A stretch of DNA of 64,000 nucleotides, from contig AAZW01000023.1 of assembly GCA_000169995.1 (NCBI GenBank), forward strand, positions 1 through 64,000. The letters run 5' to 3'. The position numbers were made by a program, and so were the translations under genes. The notes under the pieces were generated by a model. It did no database searches. It had not been told where the DNA came from and saw nothing but the letters and a program-made list of their open reading frames with translations. The stretch's first letter is position 1; the number at the start of each line of letters is the position of its first letter. This stretch comes from Vibrionales bacterium SWAT-3 (GTDB lineage Bacteria > Pseudomonadota > Gammaproteobacteria > Enterobacterales > Vibrionaceae). Below, piece by piece: positions 21,391-32,304 of this stretch.

Positions 21391-22052
21391 TATTTATCAC
21401 TCTCAAAGCGAATCGGTTGTGCAGCCAGTTTCTCTAACTCGTCAGCAACCGCTAAGATACCGTCTTGACGAATCTTAGTATTCCACTCTGATTGCTTACT
21501 CGACAGCAGGCTGATCCCCTCCGCAACCATATCAAATGCTTTCCACTCGCCAGACTTTTTGTCTTTGCGAAGCTTAAATTCAAGTTTGATGTTAGGTCGT
21601 GGTGAATCGATGATATCGACCTTGATGCTGGTAATACGACTGTCCGCTTTGATTTTTGGCTCAGGGCCAAATTCAATTGTCTGATCTGTGTATTGAGTCA
21701 GCACTTGCGCGTAAGAAGAAACCAAGTATTTACGGAATGAGTCGATAAATACACGCACATCTTTTCTATCAGCGCCTTTCAAGTTTGGCCCAAGCAGCTT
21801 AAGTGCTGCATATTGAGCATTCACATAAGGCATCAACTCTTCTTCCACGATCACCTTGAGTAATTCTGGATCTTTGTGGATATTGTCTTGTTCGCTCTTC
21901 AAACGCTCAAATGCCACCTCAGCGACTTGCGTCATCATTTGGTAAGGCTGCGTTTTATCAATAGTTGCATCCGCAAAAGCTTGAGTTGAAACCAACAAGG
22001 CCATTACAGCGAATAACCCTATTTTCAAGTGTTTCATCGTTTTCAACATCAT
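21390..22052 (-). CDS. mlaC: Periplasmic phospholipid-binding protein MlaC
   Basis: MlaC shuttles phospholipids between the outer-membrane MlaA complex and inner-membrane MlaFEDB. I chose ATG 22052 (220 residues), which follows GAGGA and the mlaD stop; the longer ORF to 22109 would run back into mlaD. A signal peptide is clear (hydrophobic about 10-22, then AFA|DATIDKTQPY). The rest matches the MlaC fold (about 25-210). Confidence 0.93.
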   Translation of the reverse strand: MMLKTMKHLKIGLFAVMALLVSTQAFADATIDKTQPYQMMTQVAEVAFERLKSEQDNIHKDPELLKVIVEEELMPYVNAQYAALKLLGPNLKGADRKDVRVFIDSFRKYLVSSYAQVLTQYTDQTIEFGPEPKIKADSRITSIKVDIIDSPRPNIKLEFKLRKDKKSGEWKAFDMVAEGISLLSSKQSEWNTKIRQDGILAVADELEKLAAQPIRFESDK

Positions 22053-22053
22053 C

Positions 22054-22545
22054 TTATTCCTCAGCTTTATTGTCATCAGAGCCGCCAACGCTATACAGCA
22101 CTTGGCCAATCAAATCTTCGAGTACCAATGCCGATTTAGTGTCTTCAATCGAATCACCATCAACCAACATCTCTTCATCATCAAAAATGAAGCCTGGAAC
22201 TAAACTGATGTACTGCTCACCGATTAAACCTGACGTTAAGATTTGAGCACTAGAGGTATCAGGAAACCGTGAGTACTTCGCATCAATCGACATTTCAACC
22301 ACAGGCAGATAGCTTTCGGTATCAAGCTCAATGCTTTTCACACGACCAACAACTACGCCACCAACCTTCACTGGAGAACGAACTTTTAAGCTACCAATGT
22401 TGTCAAAGGTCGCTTTCAGATTGTAAGTATGGTTTGAACCCAGCCCTTTTACGTCAGCGACTTGAAAGATCATGATTAAGATTGCGCAAATTCCGGCTAT
22501 AACAAAGGTGCCGACCCATAATTCTAACTTTCGAGTTTGTTGCAT
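22054..22545 (-). CDS. mlaD: MCE-domain phospholipid transport protein MlaD
   Basis: MlaD is the inner-membrane-anchored MCE protein that forms a hexameric ring through which lipid passes. At 163 residues it has one N-terminal membrane helix (about 9-29) and one MCE domain (about 38-117, with VRSPVKVGGVVVGRV), then ILTSGLIGEQYISLVPG and an acidic tail. Located between mlaE and mlaC with two-base gaps. Confidence 0.95.
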   Translation of the reverse strand: MQQTRKLELWVGTFVIAGICAILIMIFQVADVKGLGSNHTYNLKATFDNIGSLKVRSPVKVGGVVVGRVKSIELDTESYLPVVEMSIDAKYSRFPDTSSAQILTSGLIGEQYISLVPGFIFDDEEMLVDGDSIEDTKSALVLEDLIGQVLYSVGGSDDNKAEE

Positions 22546-22547
22546 GA

Positions 22548-23327
22548 TTAATTCCCAAACATCAATGCGGTAAGAACAAAATCTAGCCCTAATACCGCTA
22601 GAGAAGAGTGTACTACTGTACGTGTGGTTGCTTGACTAATACCTTCAGAGGTCGGTACCGCATCATAACCATTGAAAAGAGCGATCCAAGTGACGGTGAT
22701 GGCAAACACCATGCATTTGATCATGCTGTTACCGATATCTCGACCTAGCTCAACTGAAGACTGCATCGCTGACCAAAAGCTGCCGTGATCAATGCCTTTC
22801 CAATCAACACCGACTAACTGGCCGCCCCAAATACCGACCGCCATAAAGATCATCGCCAGTAGAGGCATAGAGATAAGCCCAGCCCACAAGCGTGGTGCGA
22901 TAATGCGTTTTAGGGGGTCTACCGCCATCATTTCTAAACTGGAGATCTGCTCCGTTGCTTTCATCAAACCGATTTCAGCCGTCAGTGCTGAACCCGCGCG
23001 ACCTGCAAACAGCAGCGCCGTAACCACAGGGCCAAGTTCACGTAACAATGAAAGCGCGACCATTTGGCCAAGGTTGCCCTCAGCGCCGTAGTCAATTAAC
23101 ACGACATAACCTTGCAGGCTTAATACCATGCCAATGAACAAGCCCGAAACTAAAATAATAGCCAATGACTGAACGCCAACGCTATAAAGTTGTTTAACTA
23201 ATAAAGGGAAGTTCTTTAGTCGCGGGATGCCAAACAAAGCCCCGAATAACATCAGGCTTGCTCGACCAAATGACTCACAGATCGCAAGTGTTCGCTTACC
23301 GACACCTGCAATAGTTTTAGCAATCAT
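22548..23327 (-). CDS. mlaE: Phospholipid transport permease MlaE
   Basis: MlaE is the membrane permease of the Mla lipid transporter. ATG 23327 ([15 protein letters not shown], 259 residues) starts one base after the mlaF stop and matches E. coli MlaE (260); the longer ORF to 23471 is read out of mlaF. It has five or so membrane helices and the coupling helix near [27 protein letters not shown], typical of the MlaE/TGD1 permease family. Confidence 0.95.
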   Translation of the reverse strand: MIAKTIAGVGKRTLAICESFGRASLMLFGALFGIPRLKNFPLLVKQLYSVGVQSLAIILVSGLFIGMVLSLQGYVVLIDYGAEGNLGQMVALSLLRELGPVVTALLFAGRAGSALTAEIGLMKATEQISSLEMMAVDPLKRIIAPRLWAGLISMPLLAMIFMAVGIWGGQLVGVDWKGIDHGSFWSAMQSSVELGRDIGNSMIKCMVFAITVTWIALFNGYDAVPTSEGISQATTRTVVHSSLAVLGLDFVLTALMFGN

Positions 23328-23328
23328 A

Positions 23329-24123
23329 TTAAAACAAATCCTTTTCAAGACTTTGCGCTGGGAACCTAAATGGCACAGGGCCATCAGCTTCGCCTTGCAA
23401 AAATTGCTGCACTCTCGGATCGTCATTGTTGTACAACTCTTCCGGTGACCCAGCAGCAATGATTTTGCCATCTGCGAGTAGGTAAACCCAATCTGCGATA
23501 CTCATCACCTCAGGAACATCGTGAGAAACGACGATAGACGTTAAGCCCAAGGCTTGATTGAGGTTACGAATGAGCTCAACCAACACACCCATTGTAATTG
23601 GGTCTTGGCCGACAAAGGGCTCATCGTACATGATAAGTTCAGGGTCCAGCGCGATAGCACGCGCCAATGCGGCACGCCTTGCCATTCCGCCAGACAACTC
23701 ACTTGGCATTAACTGCGCTGCACCACGTAACCCTACAGCCTCAAGTTTAAGTAAAACGATGGTACGGATGAATTTTTCGTTAAGTTCAGTGTGCTCTCGC
23801 AGTGGAAACGCGACATTATCAAAGACATTGAGATCCGTAAAAAGTGCACCCGATTGAAAAAGCATGCTCATTTTTTTACGTGCTTGATAAAGCTTTCGAC
23901 GAGATAGAGTTGGGATATTGTCGCCATCAAACCAAACTTCACCGTTATCTGGAGGCAACTGCCCGCCAATCAAACGCAGTAAAGTTGTTTTACCGATCCC
24001 TGATGGCCCCATTATGGCAGTAATCTTGCCTTGAGGGACCTCTAAACTGATGTCGTCAAAAATAACGCGATCACCGCGTGAGAAGCTAAGGTTCTTAACT
24101 TTTACAAGTTCAGTATTCGACAT
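23329..24123 (-). CDS. mlaF: Phospholipid transport ATPase MlaF
   Basis: MlaF is the ABC ATPase that drives the Mla system. The 264-residue protein has Walker [10 protein letters not shown] near 39-47, signature [14 protein letters not shown] near 142-155, Walker B LIMYDEPF near 162-169 and switch SHDVPE near 199-204. First gene of mlaFEDCB-ibaG-murA; no clear promoter box was identified upstream. Confidence 0.96.
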   Translation of the reverse strand: MSNTELVKVKNLSFSRGDRVIFDDISLEVPQGKITAIMGPSGIGKTTLLRLIGGQLPPDNGEVWFDGDNIPTLSRRKLYQARKKMSMLFQSGALFTDLNVFDNVAFPLREHTELNEKFIRTIVLLKLEAVGLRGAAQLMPSELSGGMARRAALARAIALDPELIMYDEPFVGQDPITMGVLVELIRNLNQALGLTSIVVSHDVPEVMSIADWVYLLADGKIIAAGSPEELYNNDDPRVQQFLQGEADGPVPFRFPAQSLEKDLF

Positions 24124-24388
24124 ACTCTTGTAGTTTCCTTGCTTTAAAAAACGCCAATTATGGCTGCAATAATAATGAGTCTACTTTAGAATTAAAAGCA
24201 CTGTTCAATTAATTCATATTAAACAGGAATCTATGCAGGGATTTGAAAGCATTAGAAAATTATCTTTTCAGATCTCTTTCTCAGTCGCTAAGTGGTAATT
24301 AATTTGCTGAGTGACTTCCCTTTTATCTACCAACAGGTCAAAATTAGCGGTTAATTCTCCGTTTTTTATTAATTTTTTAGGAATCATC

Positions 24389-25354
24389 ATGCTTGAAGCG
24401 ATTGCGTTTCTTATTATCGGTCTAGGTTTTTTGGTGTGGAGTGCAGATAAGCTGGTTTACGGCGCCGCAGCTCTTGCTCGCAACTTCGGTATCTCACCAT
24501 TAGTTATCGGTATGACGATTCTTGCAATGGGCTCTTCAGCTCCAGAAATGATGGTTTCTGCAACCGCTGCACTTGATGGCAAAACAGATACTGCGGTCGG
24601 AAATGTTTTAGGCTCAAACATTGCCAACATTGCGCTAATTTTAGGTATCACTGCGCTTATCAAGCCGCTATCAATCAGCTCCGCTGTGATTCGCCGTGAA
24701 CTACCACTCATGATTGGTGTCACTTTACTAGCTGGCGCACTGCTTTGGGATAACCACTTAGGCTTCTACGAAGGCGTATTGTTATTTGTTCTGTTCGGTG
24801 CGTTTTTGTTTGCCATGCTGCAAATCAGCCGTAGTGAGAAAAAGAACGGCGATGCGTTTCTTGATGAACAAGAGTCAGAGATTCCAGAGGGCGTTAGTAA
24901 CCCGAAAGCTGCAATGTGGGTTGTAATTGGTCTTATCATTCTTCCTTTAGCCGCTGATATGCTGGTTGATAATGCCGTGATCATCGCTAAGTTCTTCGGC
25001 ATGAGCGACCTTGTGATTGGTTTAACCATTATCGCCGTTGGTACTAGCCTACCTGAGCTTGCTGCATCACTTGCTGGTGTAATGAAAGGCGAAGACGATA
25101 TGGCCGTGGGTAACATCATTGGCTCAAACGTATTCAACATTCTGGCTGTTATGGGTATTCCAGGCATCCTAAACCCTTCGATCTTGAGCGAATTTGCGAT
25201 GGGTCGTGACTTCTGGGTAATGCTAGGTGTATCTCTGCTGCTTGTTGTGATGGCGCTAGGTAAATCACGCAGTGTGAATCGTATTGAAGGTGGCGTGTTA
25301 ATCGTGACGTTCGTGGCTTACCAAAGCTACCTACTAATGAACATGTCGGCTTAA
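24389..25354 (+). CDS. yrbG: Calcium/sodium antiporter family protein YrbG
   Basis: An inner-membrane K+-dependent Na+/Ca2+ exchanger-like protein of 321 residues. ATG 24389 follows AGGA; the longer ORF from 24311 has no support. It has about ten helices in two inverted halves, each with an alpha-repeat: GMTILAMGSSAPE with VGNVLGSNIANI, and GLTIIAVGTSLPE with VGNIIGSNVFNI. Divergent from mlaF and upstream of kdsD, as in E. coli. Confidence 0.93.
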   Translation: MLEAIAFLIIGLGFLVWSADKLVYGAAALARNFGISPLVIGMTILAMGSSAPEMMVSATAALDGKTDTAVGNVLGSNIANIALILGITALIKPLSISSAVIRRELPLMIGVTLLAGALLWDNHLGFYEGVLLFVLFGAFLFAMLQISRSEKKNGDAFLDEQESEIPEGVSNPKAAMWVVIGLIILPLAADMLVDNAVIIAKFFGMSDLVIGLTIIAVGTSLPELAASLAGVMKGEDDMAVGNIIGSNVFNILAVMGIPGILNPSILSEFAMGRDFWVMLGVSLLLVVMALGKSRSVNRIEGGVLIVTFVAYQSYLLMNMSA

Positions 25355-25388
25355 TTGTTGACTTAACTTTCCGTACTTGGAGTATTTG

Positions 25389-26360
25389 ATGTCTCAGCCA
25401 TTTGATTATCGCAGTGTTGCCAAACAAGTTTTGGAAACTGAAGTTGCAGGTCTCACTCAATTGGACCAATATTTTAATGATGATTTTTGCAAAGCTTGCG
25501 ATCTAATCCTAAACAACAAGGGTAAAGTGGTTGTGATGGGCATGGGTAAATCCGGCCATATCGGCAACAAAATCGCAGCAACGCTAGCAAGTACGGGTAC
25601 ATCAGCTTTCTTTGTACACCCGGGTGAAGCAGCACATGGCGACTTAGGCATGATCGAACCGGGCGATATTGTGATTGCCATATCGAACTCAGGTGAATCA
25701 GGTGAAATCCTTAGCCTGTTCCCTGTGTTGAAGCGTTTGAACATCAAGATCATCAGCATGACAGGTAAACCTGCGTCGAATATGGCGACCTTGTCTGACA
25801 TCCATTTACAAATTTCTGTGCCGGAAGAAGCGTGCCCGCTAGGTTTAGCACCAACAACCAGCACCACTGCGACTTTAGTGATGGGTGATGCATTAGCCGT
25901 TGCACTTTTACAAGCTCGAGGCTTCACAGCTCAAGACTTTGCCCTATCTCATCCAGGTGGCGCTTTAGGTCGTCAGCTACTATTGAAACTAGACGACATC
26001 ATGCACACGGGCGATGCACTCCCTGTCGTTGCACCTGATGCATTAGTAAGAGATGCTTTACTAGAGATATCTCAGAAAGGCTTGGGCATGACAGCCATCG
26101 TGGATCAAGATGGTCAAATGGCCGGTATTTTTACCGATGGTGATTTACGCCGTATCTTGGATAAACGCGTTGATATTCATAGCACTCAAATTGGCGATGT
26201 GATGACGCTAAATCCTACCGTTGCCGATCCTAACATGCTTGCAGTTGAGGGTTTAAACTTAATGCAAGCTAAAAGCATCAATGGCTTGATGCTATGCCAA
26301 GATGGCAAACTAGTTGGTGCTCTAAACATGCATGATTTATTGAAAGCTGGAGTAATGTAA
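25389..26360 (+). CDS. kdsD: Arabinose-5-phosphate isomerase KdsD
   Basis: KdsD converts ribulose 5-phosphate to arabinose 5-phosphate, the first step of Kdo synthesis for LPS. ATG 25389 (MSQPFDYRS, 323 residues) has a GGAG site and replaces the upstream TTG 25377. N-terminal SIS domain (about 35-190, MGMGKSGHIG, SNSGESGEI) and two CBS domains (about 200-260 and 270-323). The stop overlaps the kdsC start by one base. Confidence 0.96.
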   Translation: MSQPFDYRSVAKQVLETEVAGLTQLDQYFNDDFCKACDLILNNKGKVVVMGMGKSGHIGNKIAATLASTGTSAFFVHPGEAAHGDLGMIEPGDIVIAISNSGESGEILSLFPVLKRLNIKIISMTGKPASNMATLSDIHLQISVPEEACPLGLAPTTSTTATLVMGDALAVALLQARGFTAQDFALSHPGGALGRQLLLKLDDIMHTGDALPVVAPDALVRDALLEISQKGLGMTAIVDQDGQMAGIFTDGDLRRILDKRVDIHSTQIGDVMTLNPTVADPNMLAVEGLNLMQAKSINGLMLCQDGKLVGALNMHDLLKAGVM

Positions 26361-26917
26361 TGACACAGACAGTCGAAACTCTATACGGCACTGTTGACGC
26401 AGATGTTTTTGCAATCGCAAAAGACATCAAACTCCTAATTTGCGATGTAGATGGCGTGTTCTCTGATGGCCGCATCTACATGGGTAACAATGGTGAAGAG
26501 CTGAAAACCTTTCACACTCGTGACGGTTACGGCATCAAATCACTGATGAACGCGGGCATTGAAATCGCAATCATCACAGGCCGTAAATCTCAGATAGTTG
26601 AGAATCGAATGACGGCTCTCGGTATCAAACTTATTTATCAAGGCCAAGACGATAAAGTTAAGGCTTACCAAGACATTTGCGATAAGCTTTCTGTTAATCC
26701 TGAGAACACTGGTTACATCGGCGATGACCTGATCGACTGGCCGGTAATGGAAAAAGTTGGCTTGAAAGTTTGTGTAGCAGATGGTCACCCGCTACTTGCA
26801 CAGCGAGCAAACTATGTGACAACCATCAACGGTGGTCACGGTGCAGTACGTGAAGTCTGCGACCTTATTTTACAAGCAAGAAATGAACTCGACGTGCATA
26901 AAGGTTTAAGCATATGA
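26360..26917 (+). CDS. kdsC: 3-deoxy-D-manno-octulosonate 8-phosphate phosphatase KdsC
   Basis: KdsC removes the phosphate from Kdo-8-phosphate. It is a HAD-family tetramer of 185 residues with motif I CDVDGVFSDG near 29-38, motif II TGRKS, and motif III GYIGDDLIDWPVM. Overlaps kdsD by one base and lptC by four, so it is translationally coupled in the Kdo-LPS transport operon. Confidence 0.96.
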   Translation: MTQTVETLYGTVDADVFAIAKDIKLLICDVDGVFSDGRIYMGNNGEELKTFHTRDGYGIKSLMNAGIEIAIITGRKSQIVENRMTALGIKLIYQGQDDKVKAYQDICDKLSVNPENTGYIGDDLIDWPVMEKVGLKVCVADGHPLLAQRANYVTTINGGHGAVREVCDLILQARNELDVHKGLSI

Positions 26918-27477
26918 GTTTTACTCGTATTATCTATTTAATACTAATATTTATTGCCTCTTGGTCGACCTACTACTTGTTCGACAAAGAGCAAACATCG
27001 ACGATACAAGTGGCTCCGAATTTGGAGCTACCTGCTTTTAGCGGCAACAGCCTAAACAACATCAGTTACGATGAGTCAGGTATTCGCAGCTACCAAGTTG
27101 AATCGACGTATTTAGAACACTTCTCAGTGGTTGGCGACACGCACTTTCAAAACCCTGTTCTCTCGGTATTCCGTGAAGGGCATACGATTGAATGGCAAGT
27201 CACCGCTGATCGCGCGATTATGGATGAAAATCAGGTTGTCACTTTTTATGACAACGTTGTGGCAAAGAATCTACTGCCAGGGGCAAGCTTCGATACAATG
27301 ACCACTGAAAAAATGGTGATTGAGCTGAAAAGCCGAGATTTTTATTCAGATACTCCGGTCCATATGATCGGTACATTTTTTGAAAATGAGGGTCAAGCAA
27401 TAAAAGGTAACTTCGGTACCAACAATGCGACTCTCTTTAATTCTGTTCAAGGTAGATATGAAACTCTTACACCTTAG
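26914..27477 (+). CDS. lptC: LPS export protein LptC
   Basis: LptC is the bitopic inner-membrane protein that accepts LPS from LptB2FG and passes it to LptA. The 187-residue protein has one N-terminal helix (about 5-24) and a periplasmic beta-jellyroll (about 55-185). Overlaps kdsC by ATGA and lptA by about 20 bases. Confidence 0.93.
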   Translation: MSFTRIIYLILIFIASWSTYYLFDKEQTSTIQVAPNLELPAFSGNSLNNISYDESGIRSYQVESTYLEHFSVVGDTHFQNPVLSVFREGHTIEWQVTADRAIMDENQVVTFYDNVVAKNLLPGASFDTMTTEKMVIELKSRDFYSDTPVHMIGTFFENEGQAIKGNFGTNNATLFNSVQGRYETLTP

Positions 27478-27952
27478 TTTATTCGCTTTGACTCTTGCGG
27501 CACCAAATGTCTACGCCCTATCTTCGGATAGCGAGCAACCTGTCTACATTGACTCAGACAGCCAGCAATTGGATATGAAAAGTAACCAAGTAACCTTCAT
27601 TGGTGATGTAAACCTGAAACAAGGCAGCATCAATATCAATGCCGATAAGGTGATTGTTACCCGCAACGCCGTAAATGGTGAGATTGAAGAGATTCAAGGC
27701 TTCGGTAAACCGGCGACCTTCTCTCAACTGACTGATGATGGAAAGACGCTCTACGGTGAAGCTGACGACCTACATTACCAGCTTGTTGCTGACAAACTGA
27801 TCATGACCAAGAATGCGATGCTATCTCAAGATGGCAGTATCATCCGAGGCTCTAAAATCACCTACCAGATTGGCTCTCAGAAGCTAGTCGCTGACAGTGG
27901 TGAGAACAAACGAGTATCAACGGTTTTACAACCAACGGAAGTGAATAAGTAG
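27458..27952 (+). CDS. lptA: LPS transport periplasmic protein LptA
   Basis: LptA forms the periplasmic bridge for LPS between LptC and LptD. ATG 27458 ([20 protein letters not shown], 164 residues) begins with a signal peptide likely cut after YA; the longer frame to 27425 overlaps lptC. The OstA-type jellyroll includes [21 protein letters not shown] and [12 protein letters not shown]. Two bases before lptB. Confidence 0.95.
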   Translation: MKLLHLSLFALTLAAPNVYALSSDSEQPVYIDSDSQQLDMKSNQVTFIGDVNLKQGSININADKVIVTRNAVNGEIEEIQGFGKPATFSQLTDDGKTLYGEADDLHYQLVADKLIMTKNAMLSQDGSIIRGSKITYQIGSQKLVADSGENKRVSTVLQPTEVNK

Positions 27953-27954
27953 CC

Positions 27955-28680
27955 ATGGCCGTTCTAAAAGCACAAAACCTAGCGAAAACATACAGCAAAC
28001 GTAAAGTAGTGACTGACGTAAGCCTGCAGGTTGAGTCAGGCCAGATTGTCGGCTTGCTTGGTCCTAATGGTGCCGGTAAAACGACTTCTTTCTACATGAT
28101 TGTAGGCTTAGTTGCACGTGACGAAGGTACCATCAGCATTGATGACCGAGATATCAGTATCTTACCAATGCATAGCCGTTCGCGCCTTGGTATCGGTTAT
28201 CTGCCTCAAGAAGCGTCTATCTTCCGCAAGCTGTCTGTAGAGAACAACATCATGGCGGTGTTACAGACCCGTGATGAGATGACTAATGAGCAGCGTCAGG
28301 ATAAGCTAGAAGACCTTCTAGAAGAGTTCCACATTCAACATATCCGTCACAGTAATGGTATGGCCCTATCGGGTGGTGAACGTCGTCGTGTTGAAATCGC
28401 TCGCGCTCTTGCAGCAAACCCTCAGTTTATCTTGCTAGACGAACCGTTTGCTGGTGTTGACCCGATCTCGGTTATCGATATCAAGAAAATCATCGAACAC
28501 CTGCGCGATCGCGGTTTGGGTGTTTTGATTACCGATCACAACGTTCGTGAAACATTAGACGTGTGTGAAAAGGCCTACATCGTGAGTCAAGGACACCTGA
28601 TCGCAGAGGGTACTCCTGAAGATGTTCTCAATAACGAACAAGTTAAACAAGTTTATCTAGGCGAACAATTCCGTCTATGA
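27955..28680 (+). CDS. lptB: LPS export ATPase LptB
   Basis: LptB is the ABC ATPase dimer that powers LPS extraction with LptF and LptG (0.4-2.6 kb here). The 241-residue protein has Walker [10 protein letters not shown] near 37-45, signature [15 protein letters not shown], Walker [14 protein letters not shown] and switch TDHNVRE. Length matches E. coli (241). Followed by rpoN after 54 bases. Confidence 0.97.
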   Translation: MAVLKAQNLAKTYSKRKVVTDVSLQVESGQIVGLLGPNGAGKTTSFYMIVGLVARDEGTISIDDRDISILPMHSRSRLGIGYLPQEASIFRKLSVENNIMAVLQTRDEMTNEQRQDKLEDLLEEFHIQHIRHSNGMALSGGERRRVEIARALAANPQFILLDEPFAGVDPISVIDIKKIIEHLRDRGLGVLITDHNVRETLDVCEKAYIVSQGHLIAEGTPEDVLNNEQVKQVYLGEQFRL

Positions 28681-28734
28681 TTATATAGAGAGTATCGAGA
28701 GTTCTAAGAATAATAACTAGGTAAGTAACACTGA

Positions 28735-30195
28735 ATGAAACCCTCATTACAACTTAAGCTAGGCCAACAGTTAGCAATGACTCCTCAATTGCAGCAAGCG
28801 ATTCGTTTGTTGCAATTGTCTACTTTAGATTTGCAACAAGAGATCCAAGAAGCACTTGAATCTAACCCACTACTCGATGTCGAAGAAGGCAATGAAGAAA
28901 CGCCATCATCGGAAGAAAAGCCTAGCAGTGACGAGAAAGAAACAGTTGAAGCCGCAGAGCAAGACTTACCTGACAGCTCAGACTTAATCGAAAAATCAGA
29001 GATTGGTAACGAGCTCGAGATCGACACAACTTGGGAAGATGTCTACAGCGCAAATACAGGTAACACTGGTATTGCTATCGATGACGACATGCCTGTCTAT
29101 CAAGGTGAAACCACCCAAAGCCTGCACGATTACCTGCTTTGGCAACTCGATCTCACACCATTTACAGAAACAGACCGCAGCATTGCATTCGCGCTAATCG
29201 ATGCCATTGATGACTATGGCTACCTCACCGTATCTTGTGAAGACATTCTTGAAAATTTCGACAGTGAAGACATTGAGCTTGATGAGATCGAAGCAGTGCG
29301 CAAACGAATTCAACAATTTGATCCATTAGGTGTTGGTTCACTAAATCTTCAAGATTGCTTACTGCTACAACTGGCGACTTTCCCACAAGACACGCCTTGG
29401 CTTGAAGAGGCTAAGTTAGTACTTACTAGCCATATCGACCAGCTCGGTAACCGTGATTACAAACTTGTGATCAAGGAAACCAAGTTGAAAGAAGCAGAGC
29501 TACGTGAGGTTCTGCAGCTCATTCAACAACTGGACCCACGACCTGGCAGCAAGATTACGCCAGACGAAACCGAATATGTGGTTCCTGATGTGTCGGTATT
29601 TAAAGACCTAGGTAAATGGTTAGTGACCATTAACCCGGACAGTGTGCCAAAGCTGAAAGTCAATCAGCAGTACGCTGACTTAGGCAGTAAAGGCAACAGC
29701 GCCGATAACCAATACATTCGCTCGAACTTGCAAGAGGCGAAGTGGTTAATCAAAAGCTTAGAAAGCCGAAATGAGACGCTACTCAAAGTTGCGCGATGCA
29801 TTGTTGAACATCAGCGTGATTTCTTCGAACATGGTGAAGAAGCGATGAAGCCAATGGTACTCAACGATGTTGCTTTAGCCGTTGATATGCACGAATCCAC
29901 GATCTCTCGTGTAACGACTCAAAAGTTCATGCATACGCCTCGTGGCATCTTCGAACTGAAATACTTTTTCTCGAGCCATGTCAGTACTGACAATGGCGGT
30001 GAATGTTCATCGACAGCAATTCGAGCACTCATTAAGAAGCTTGTTGCGGCAGAAAATACCGCTAAGCCTCTTAGTGATAGCAAGATAGCTGCTTTACTGG
30101 CTGACCAAGGAATTCAGGTAGCTAGACGTACGATAGCGAAATACCGTGAGTCTCTGGGCATTGCCCCATCGAGTCAGCGTAAACGCCTGCTATAA
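28735..30195 (+). CDS. rpoN: RNA polymerase sigma-54 factor RpoN
   Basis: RpoN directs transcription at -24/-12 promoters that need AAA+ activators; in vibrios it controls flagella, nitrogen and quorum functions. The 486-residue protein has region I (Gln/Leu-rich [20 protein letters not shown], 1-50), acidic region II (about 55-110), core-binding region, HTH (about 370-395) and the RpoN box [10 protein letters not shown] at 463-472. First of rpoN-hpf-ptsN-rapZ-npr. Confidence 0.97.
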   Translation: MKPSLQLKLGQQLAMTPQLQQAIRLLQLSTLDLQQEIQEALESNPLLDVEEGNEETPSSEEKPSSDEKETVEAAEQDLPDSSDLIEKSEIGNELEIDTTWEDVYSANTGNTGIAIDDDMPVYQGETTQSLHDYLLWQLDLTPFTETDRSIAFALIDAIDDYGYLTVSCEDILENFDSEDIELDEIEAVRKRIQQFDPLGVGSLNLQDCLLLQLATFPQDTPWLEEAKLVLTSHIDQLGNRDYKLVIKETKLKEAELREVLQLIQQLDPRPGSKITPDETEYVVPDVSVFKDLGKWLVTINPDSVPKLKVNQQYADLGSKGNSADNQYIRSNLQEAKWLIKSLESRNETLLKVARCIVEHQRDFFEHGEEAMKPMVLNDVALAVDMHESTISRVTTQKFMHTPRGIFELKYFFSSHVSTDNGGECSSTAIRALIKKLVAAENTAKPLSDSKIAALLADQGIQVARRTIAKYRESLGIAPSSQRKRLL

Positions 30196-30256
30196 GCTAA
30201 TTTAATAGCTTTTTGTTTAATAGCTATTATCAGGCACCAACTGAAAAGGAAAGTCT

Positions 30257-30544
30257 ATGCAAATCAATATTCAAGGCCATCACGTTGATCTTACCGATTC
30301 AATGCAAGACTATGTTCACACCAAATTCGACAAACTTGAGCGCTTCTTTGATCATATCAATAGTGTTCAGGTTGTATTAAAAGTTGAGAAAATCAATCAA
30401 ATTGCAGAAGCGACCCTTCATGTAAATCAAGGTGAGATTCATGCAACAGCAACAGATGAAAGCATGTATGCTGCGATTGATTCATTGGTTGATAAACTCG
30501 TCCGCCAACTCAACAAGCACAAAGAAAAGCTAAGTAGTCACTAA
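30257..30544 (+). CDS. hpf: Ribosome hibernation promoting factor Hpf
   Basis: A short HPF of 95 residues that binds the decoding centre and promotes 100S ribosome dimers in stationary phase. The fold signature is clear: MQINIQGHHVDLTDSMQDYV, KFDKLERFFDHI, and HATATDESMYAAIDSLVDKLVRQL. SD AAAGGAAAG precedes the ATG. One base before ptsN. Confidence 0.95.
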   Translation: MQINIQGHHVDLTDSMQDYVHTKFDKLERFFDHINSVQVVLKVEKINQIAEATLHVNQGEIHATATDESMYAAIDSLVDKLVRQLNKHKEKLSSH

Positions 30545-30545
30545 C

Positions 30546-31007
30546 ATGCAATTAAGCGAAGTACTTTCATTGGACTGCACCAAAAGTGCAGTCCAATGCA
30601 CAAGCAAAAAAAGAGCCCTTGAGCTCATCAGTCAAATCGCAGCAGAGAGCTGTGGTCAAGATTCAACAGAGCTATTTGAGTGCATGTTGAGCCGCGAGAA
30701 GATGGGCAGTACCGGTATTGGTAATGGTATCGCCATTCCTCACGCTCGTATGAATGTCAGTGATAAAGCTATCGCTGTATTGCTGCAATGCCAAGATCCG
30801 ATCGAATTTGATGCGATTGATAACCGTCCTGTCGACCTATTATTTGCCTTGCTTGTTCCTAGCGAACAGTGCAAAGAGCATCTAAAAACCCTTTCTTGTA
30901 TGGCAGAACGACTAAACGACAAGCAGACTCTTAAACAGCTGCGTAATGCTCAGAGCGATCAAGAGCTTTACGACATCATGATTCAAGTGCCAACTTGCGA
31001 GCAATAA
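30546..31007 (+). CDS. ptsN: Nitrogen-PTS enzyme IIA PtsN
   Basis: PtsN (EIIA-Ntr) is the terminal phosphoacceptor of the regulatory PTS-Ntr chain, controlling potassium uptake and other targets. The 153-residue PTS_EIIA-2 domain carries phosphorylated His66 in [12 protein letters not shown]. Its phosphodonor NPr is encoded three genes downstream in the same operon. Confidence 0.95.
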   Translation: MQLSEVLSLDCTKSAVQCTSKKRALELISQIAAESCGQDSTELFECMLSREKMGSTGIGNGIAIPHARMNVSDKAIAVLLQCQDPIEFDAIDNRPVDLLFALLVPSEQCKEHLKTLSCMAERLNDKQTLKQLRNAQSDQELYDIMIQVPTCEQ

Positions 31008-31008
31008 C

Positions 31009-31878
31009 ATGCGATTAATCGTGGTTAGTGGCCAATCAGGGGCCGGTAAAAGTGTTGCGTTACGAGTCCTAGAAGACTTGGGGTACTACTGTGTCGATAA
31101 TTTACCAGTAAACCTACTCAACAACTTTGTCGAATCGGTACGCGAAAGCAACCAAAACGTTGCGGTAAGTATTGATATACGTAACCTACCGAAAGAGCCT
31201 CAGTTAGTCACCGACACGCTCGAGCAACTCGAGTCAGCTACAAACATCGATGTTGATGTATTGTTCCTCGATGCCAGCAAGCAGACACTCCTTAAGCGCT
31301 ACAGCGAAACCCGCAGAATCCACCCTTTATCAATTGGCCAAGAGAAACTTTCTCTGGAGCAGGCTATTGATTTAGAAAAGACACTTCTCAGTCCTCTAGC
31401 AGAGCAAGCCAGCATTGTGATTGATAGCAGTGACTGCAACCTCTACGAGTTGAGTGAAAAAGTGCGCTTTAAAGTCGAAGGCAAAGAGAAGCAAGAACTA
31501 ATCATTGTCTTTCAATCTTTCGGCTTTAAATTTGGTCTGCCAAGCGATGCCGACTACGTGTTTGATGTTCGCTTCTTGCCAAACCCTCACTGGGAACCAG
31601 ACTTACGACCAATGACAGGCCTTGATGCTCCGATTCACTCCTTCCTAGAGCAACATCAAGAAGTGATTGAACTCAAACAACAGATTCAAGGCTTTGTTGA
31701 GCAGTGGCTACCAATGTTAGAGAAAAACAATCGCAGTTACCTAACGGTAGCCATTGGTTGTACTGGTGGTAAGCACCGCTCGGTGTATCTCACGCAGAAA
31801 ATTGGTGAATACTTCGAACAACTTGGTCATCAAGTTCAAATCAGACATGCCTCTTTAGAGAAGCACCAACAGGGCTAA
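31009..31878 (+). CDS. rapZ: RNase adapter protein RapZ
   Basis: RapZ binds GlcN6P and sRNAs GlmY/GlmZ and delivers GlmZ to RNase E, thereby setting GlmS levels. The 289-residue protein has Walker A GQSGAGKS at 8-15, Walker B-like VLFLDAS and the C-terminal RNA-binding domain with [12 protein letters not shown]. Starts one base after ptsN and ends two bases before npr. Confidence 0.96.
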   Translation: MRLIVVSGQSGAGKSVALRVLEDLGYYCVDNLPVNLLNNFVESVRESNQNVAVSIDIRNLPKEPQLVTDTLEQLESATNIDVDVLFLDASKQTLLKRYSETRRIHPLSIGQEKLSLEQAIDLEKTLLSPLAEQASIVIDSSDCNLYELSEKVRFKVEGKEKQELIIVFQSFGFKFGLPSDADYVFDVRFLPNPHWEPDLRPMTGLDAPIHSFLEQHQEVIELKQQIQGFVEQWLPMLEKNNRSYLTVAIGCTGGKHRSVYLTQKIGEYFEQLGHQVQIRHASLEKHQQG

Positions 31879-31880
31879 CC

Positions 31881-32156
31881 ATGGAATTAACTCGAACTGT
31901 ACTGATCCAAAACCGTTTGGGTCTTCACGCTAGAGCGGCCGTAAAGTTGGTTGAGCTTGCACAAAGCTTTGATGCCACTATCACAATTCATAGTGAAGAA
32001 GATAAAAGTGCCACCGCAGACAGCGTAATGGGACTATTGATGCTGGAGTCAGCCCAAGGCCAACACATCACGATTCAAGCTTCGGGTACTGATTCACAAC
32101 AAGCACTTGATGCCGTTTGCCACCTTATCGAAGATAAATTTGATGAGGGTGAGTAG
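31881..32156 (+). CDS. ptsO: Phosphocarrier protein NPr
   Basis: NPr is the HPr-like carrier of the nitrogen PTS, passing phosphate from PtsP to PtsN. At 91 residues it has the phosphorylated His16 in [14 protein letters not shown] and the conserved SVMGLLML segment. Last gene of the rpoN operon. Confidence 0.94.
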   Translation: MELTRTVLIQNRLGLHARAAVKLVELAQSFDATITIHSEEDKSATADSVMGLLMLESAQGQHITIQASGTDSQQALDAVCHLIEDKFDEGE

Positions 32157-32304
32157 CCAAGACGCTTAACTCGTAACGCCGCAAACTCAAACGGTGAACC
32201 AACCTATATTAAATCTTAGTTCTACCTAAGTTTATGATTTAAATAAGCCCTAGAATTAAGTTACTATTCCAAGCATTGTAAGAATAATGAGATAGGAGGA
32301 AAAT
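32157..32304 (+). promoter_or_regulatory. Intergenic region before mgtE
   Basis: AT-rich, with no gene. A small inverted repeat CTTAG-N6-CTAAG lies at about 32217-32232, and a strong Shine-Dalgarno AGGAGG lies just before mgtE. No magnesium riboswitch is evident. Confidence 0.3.
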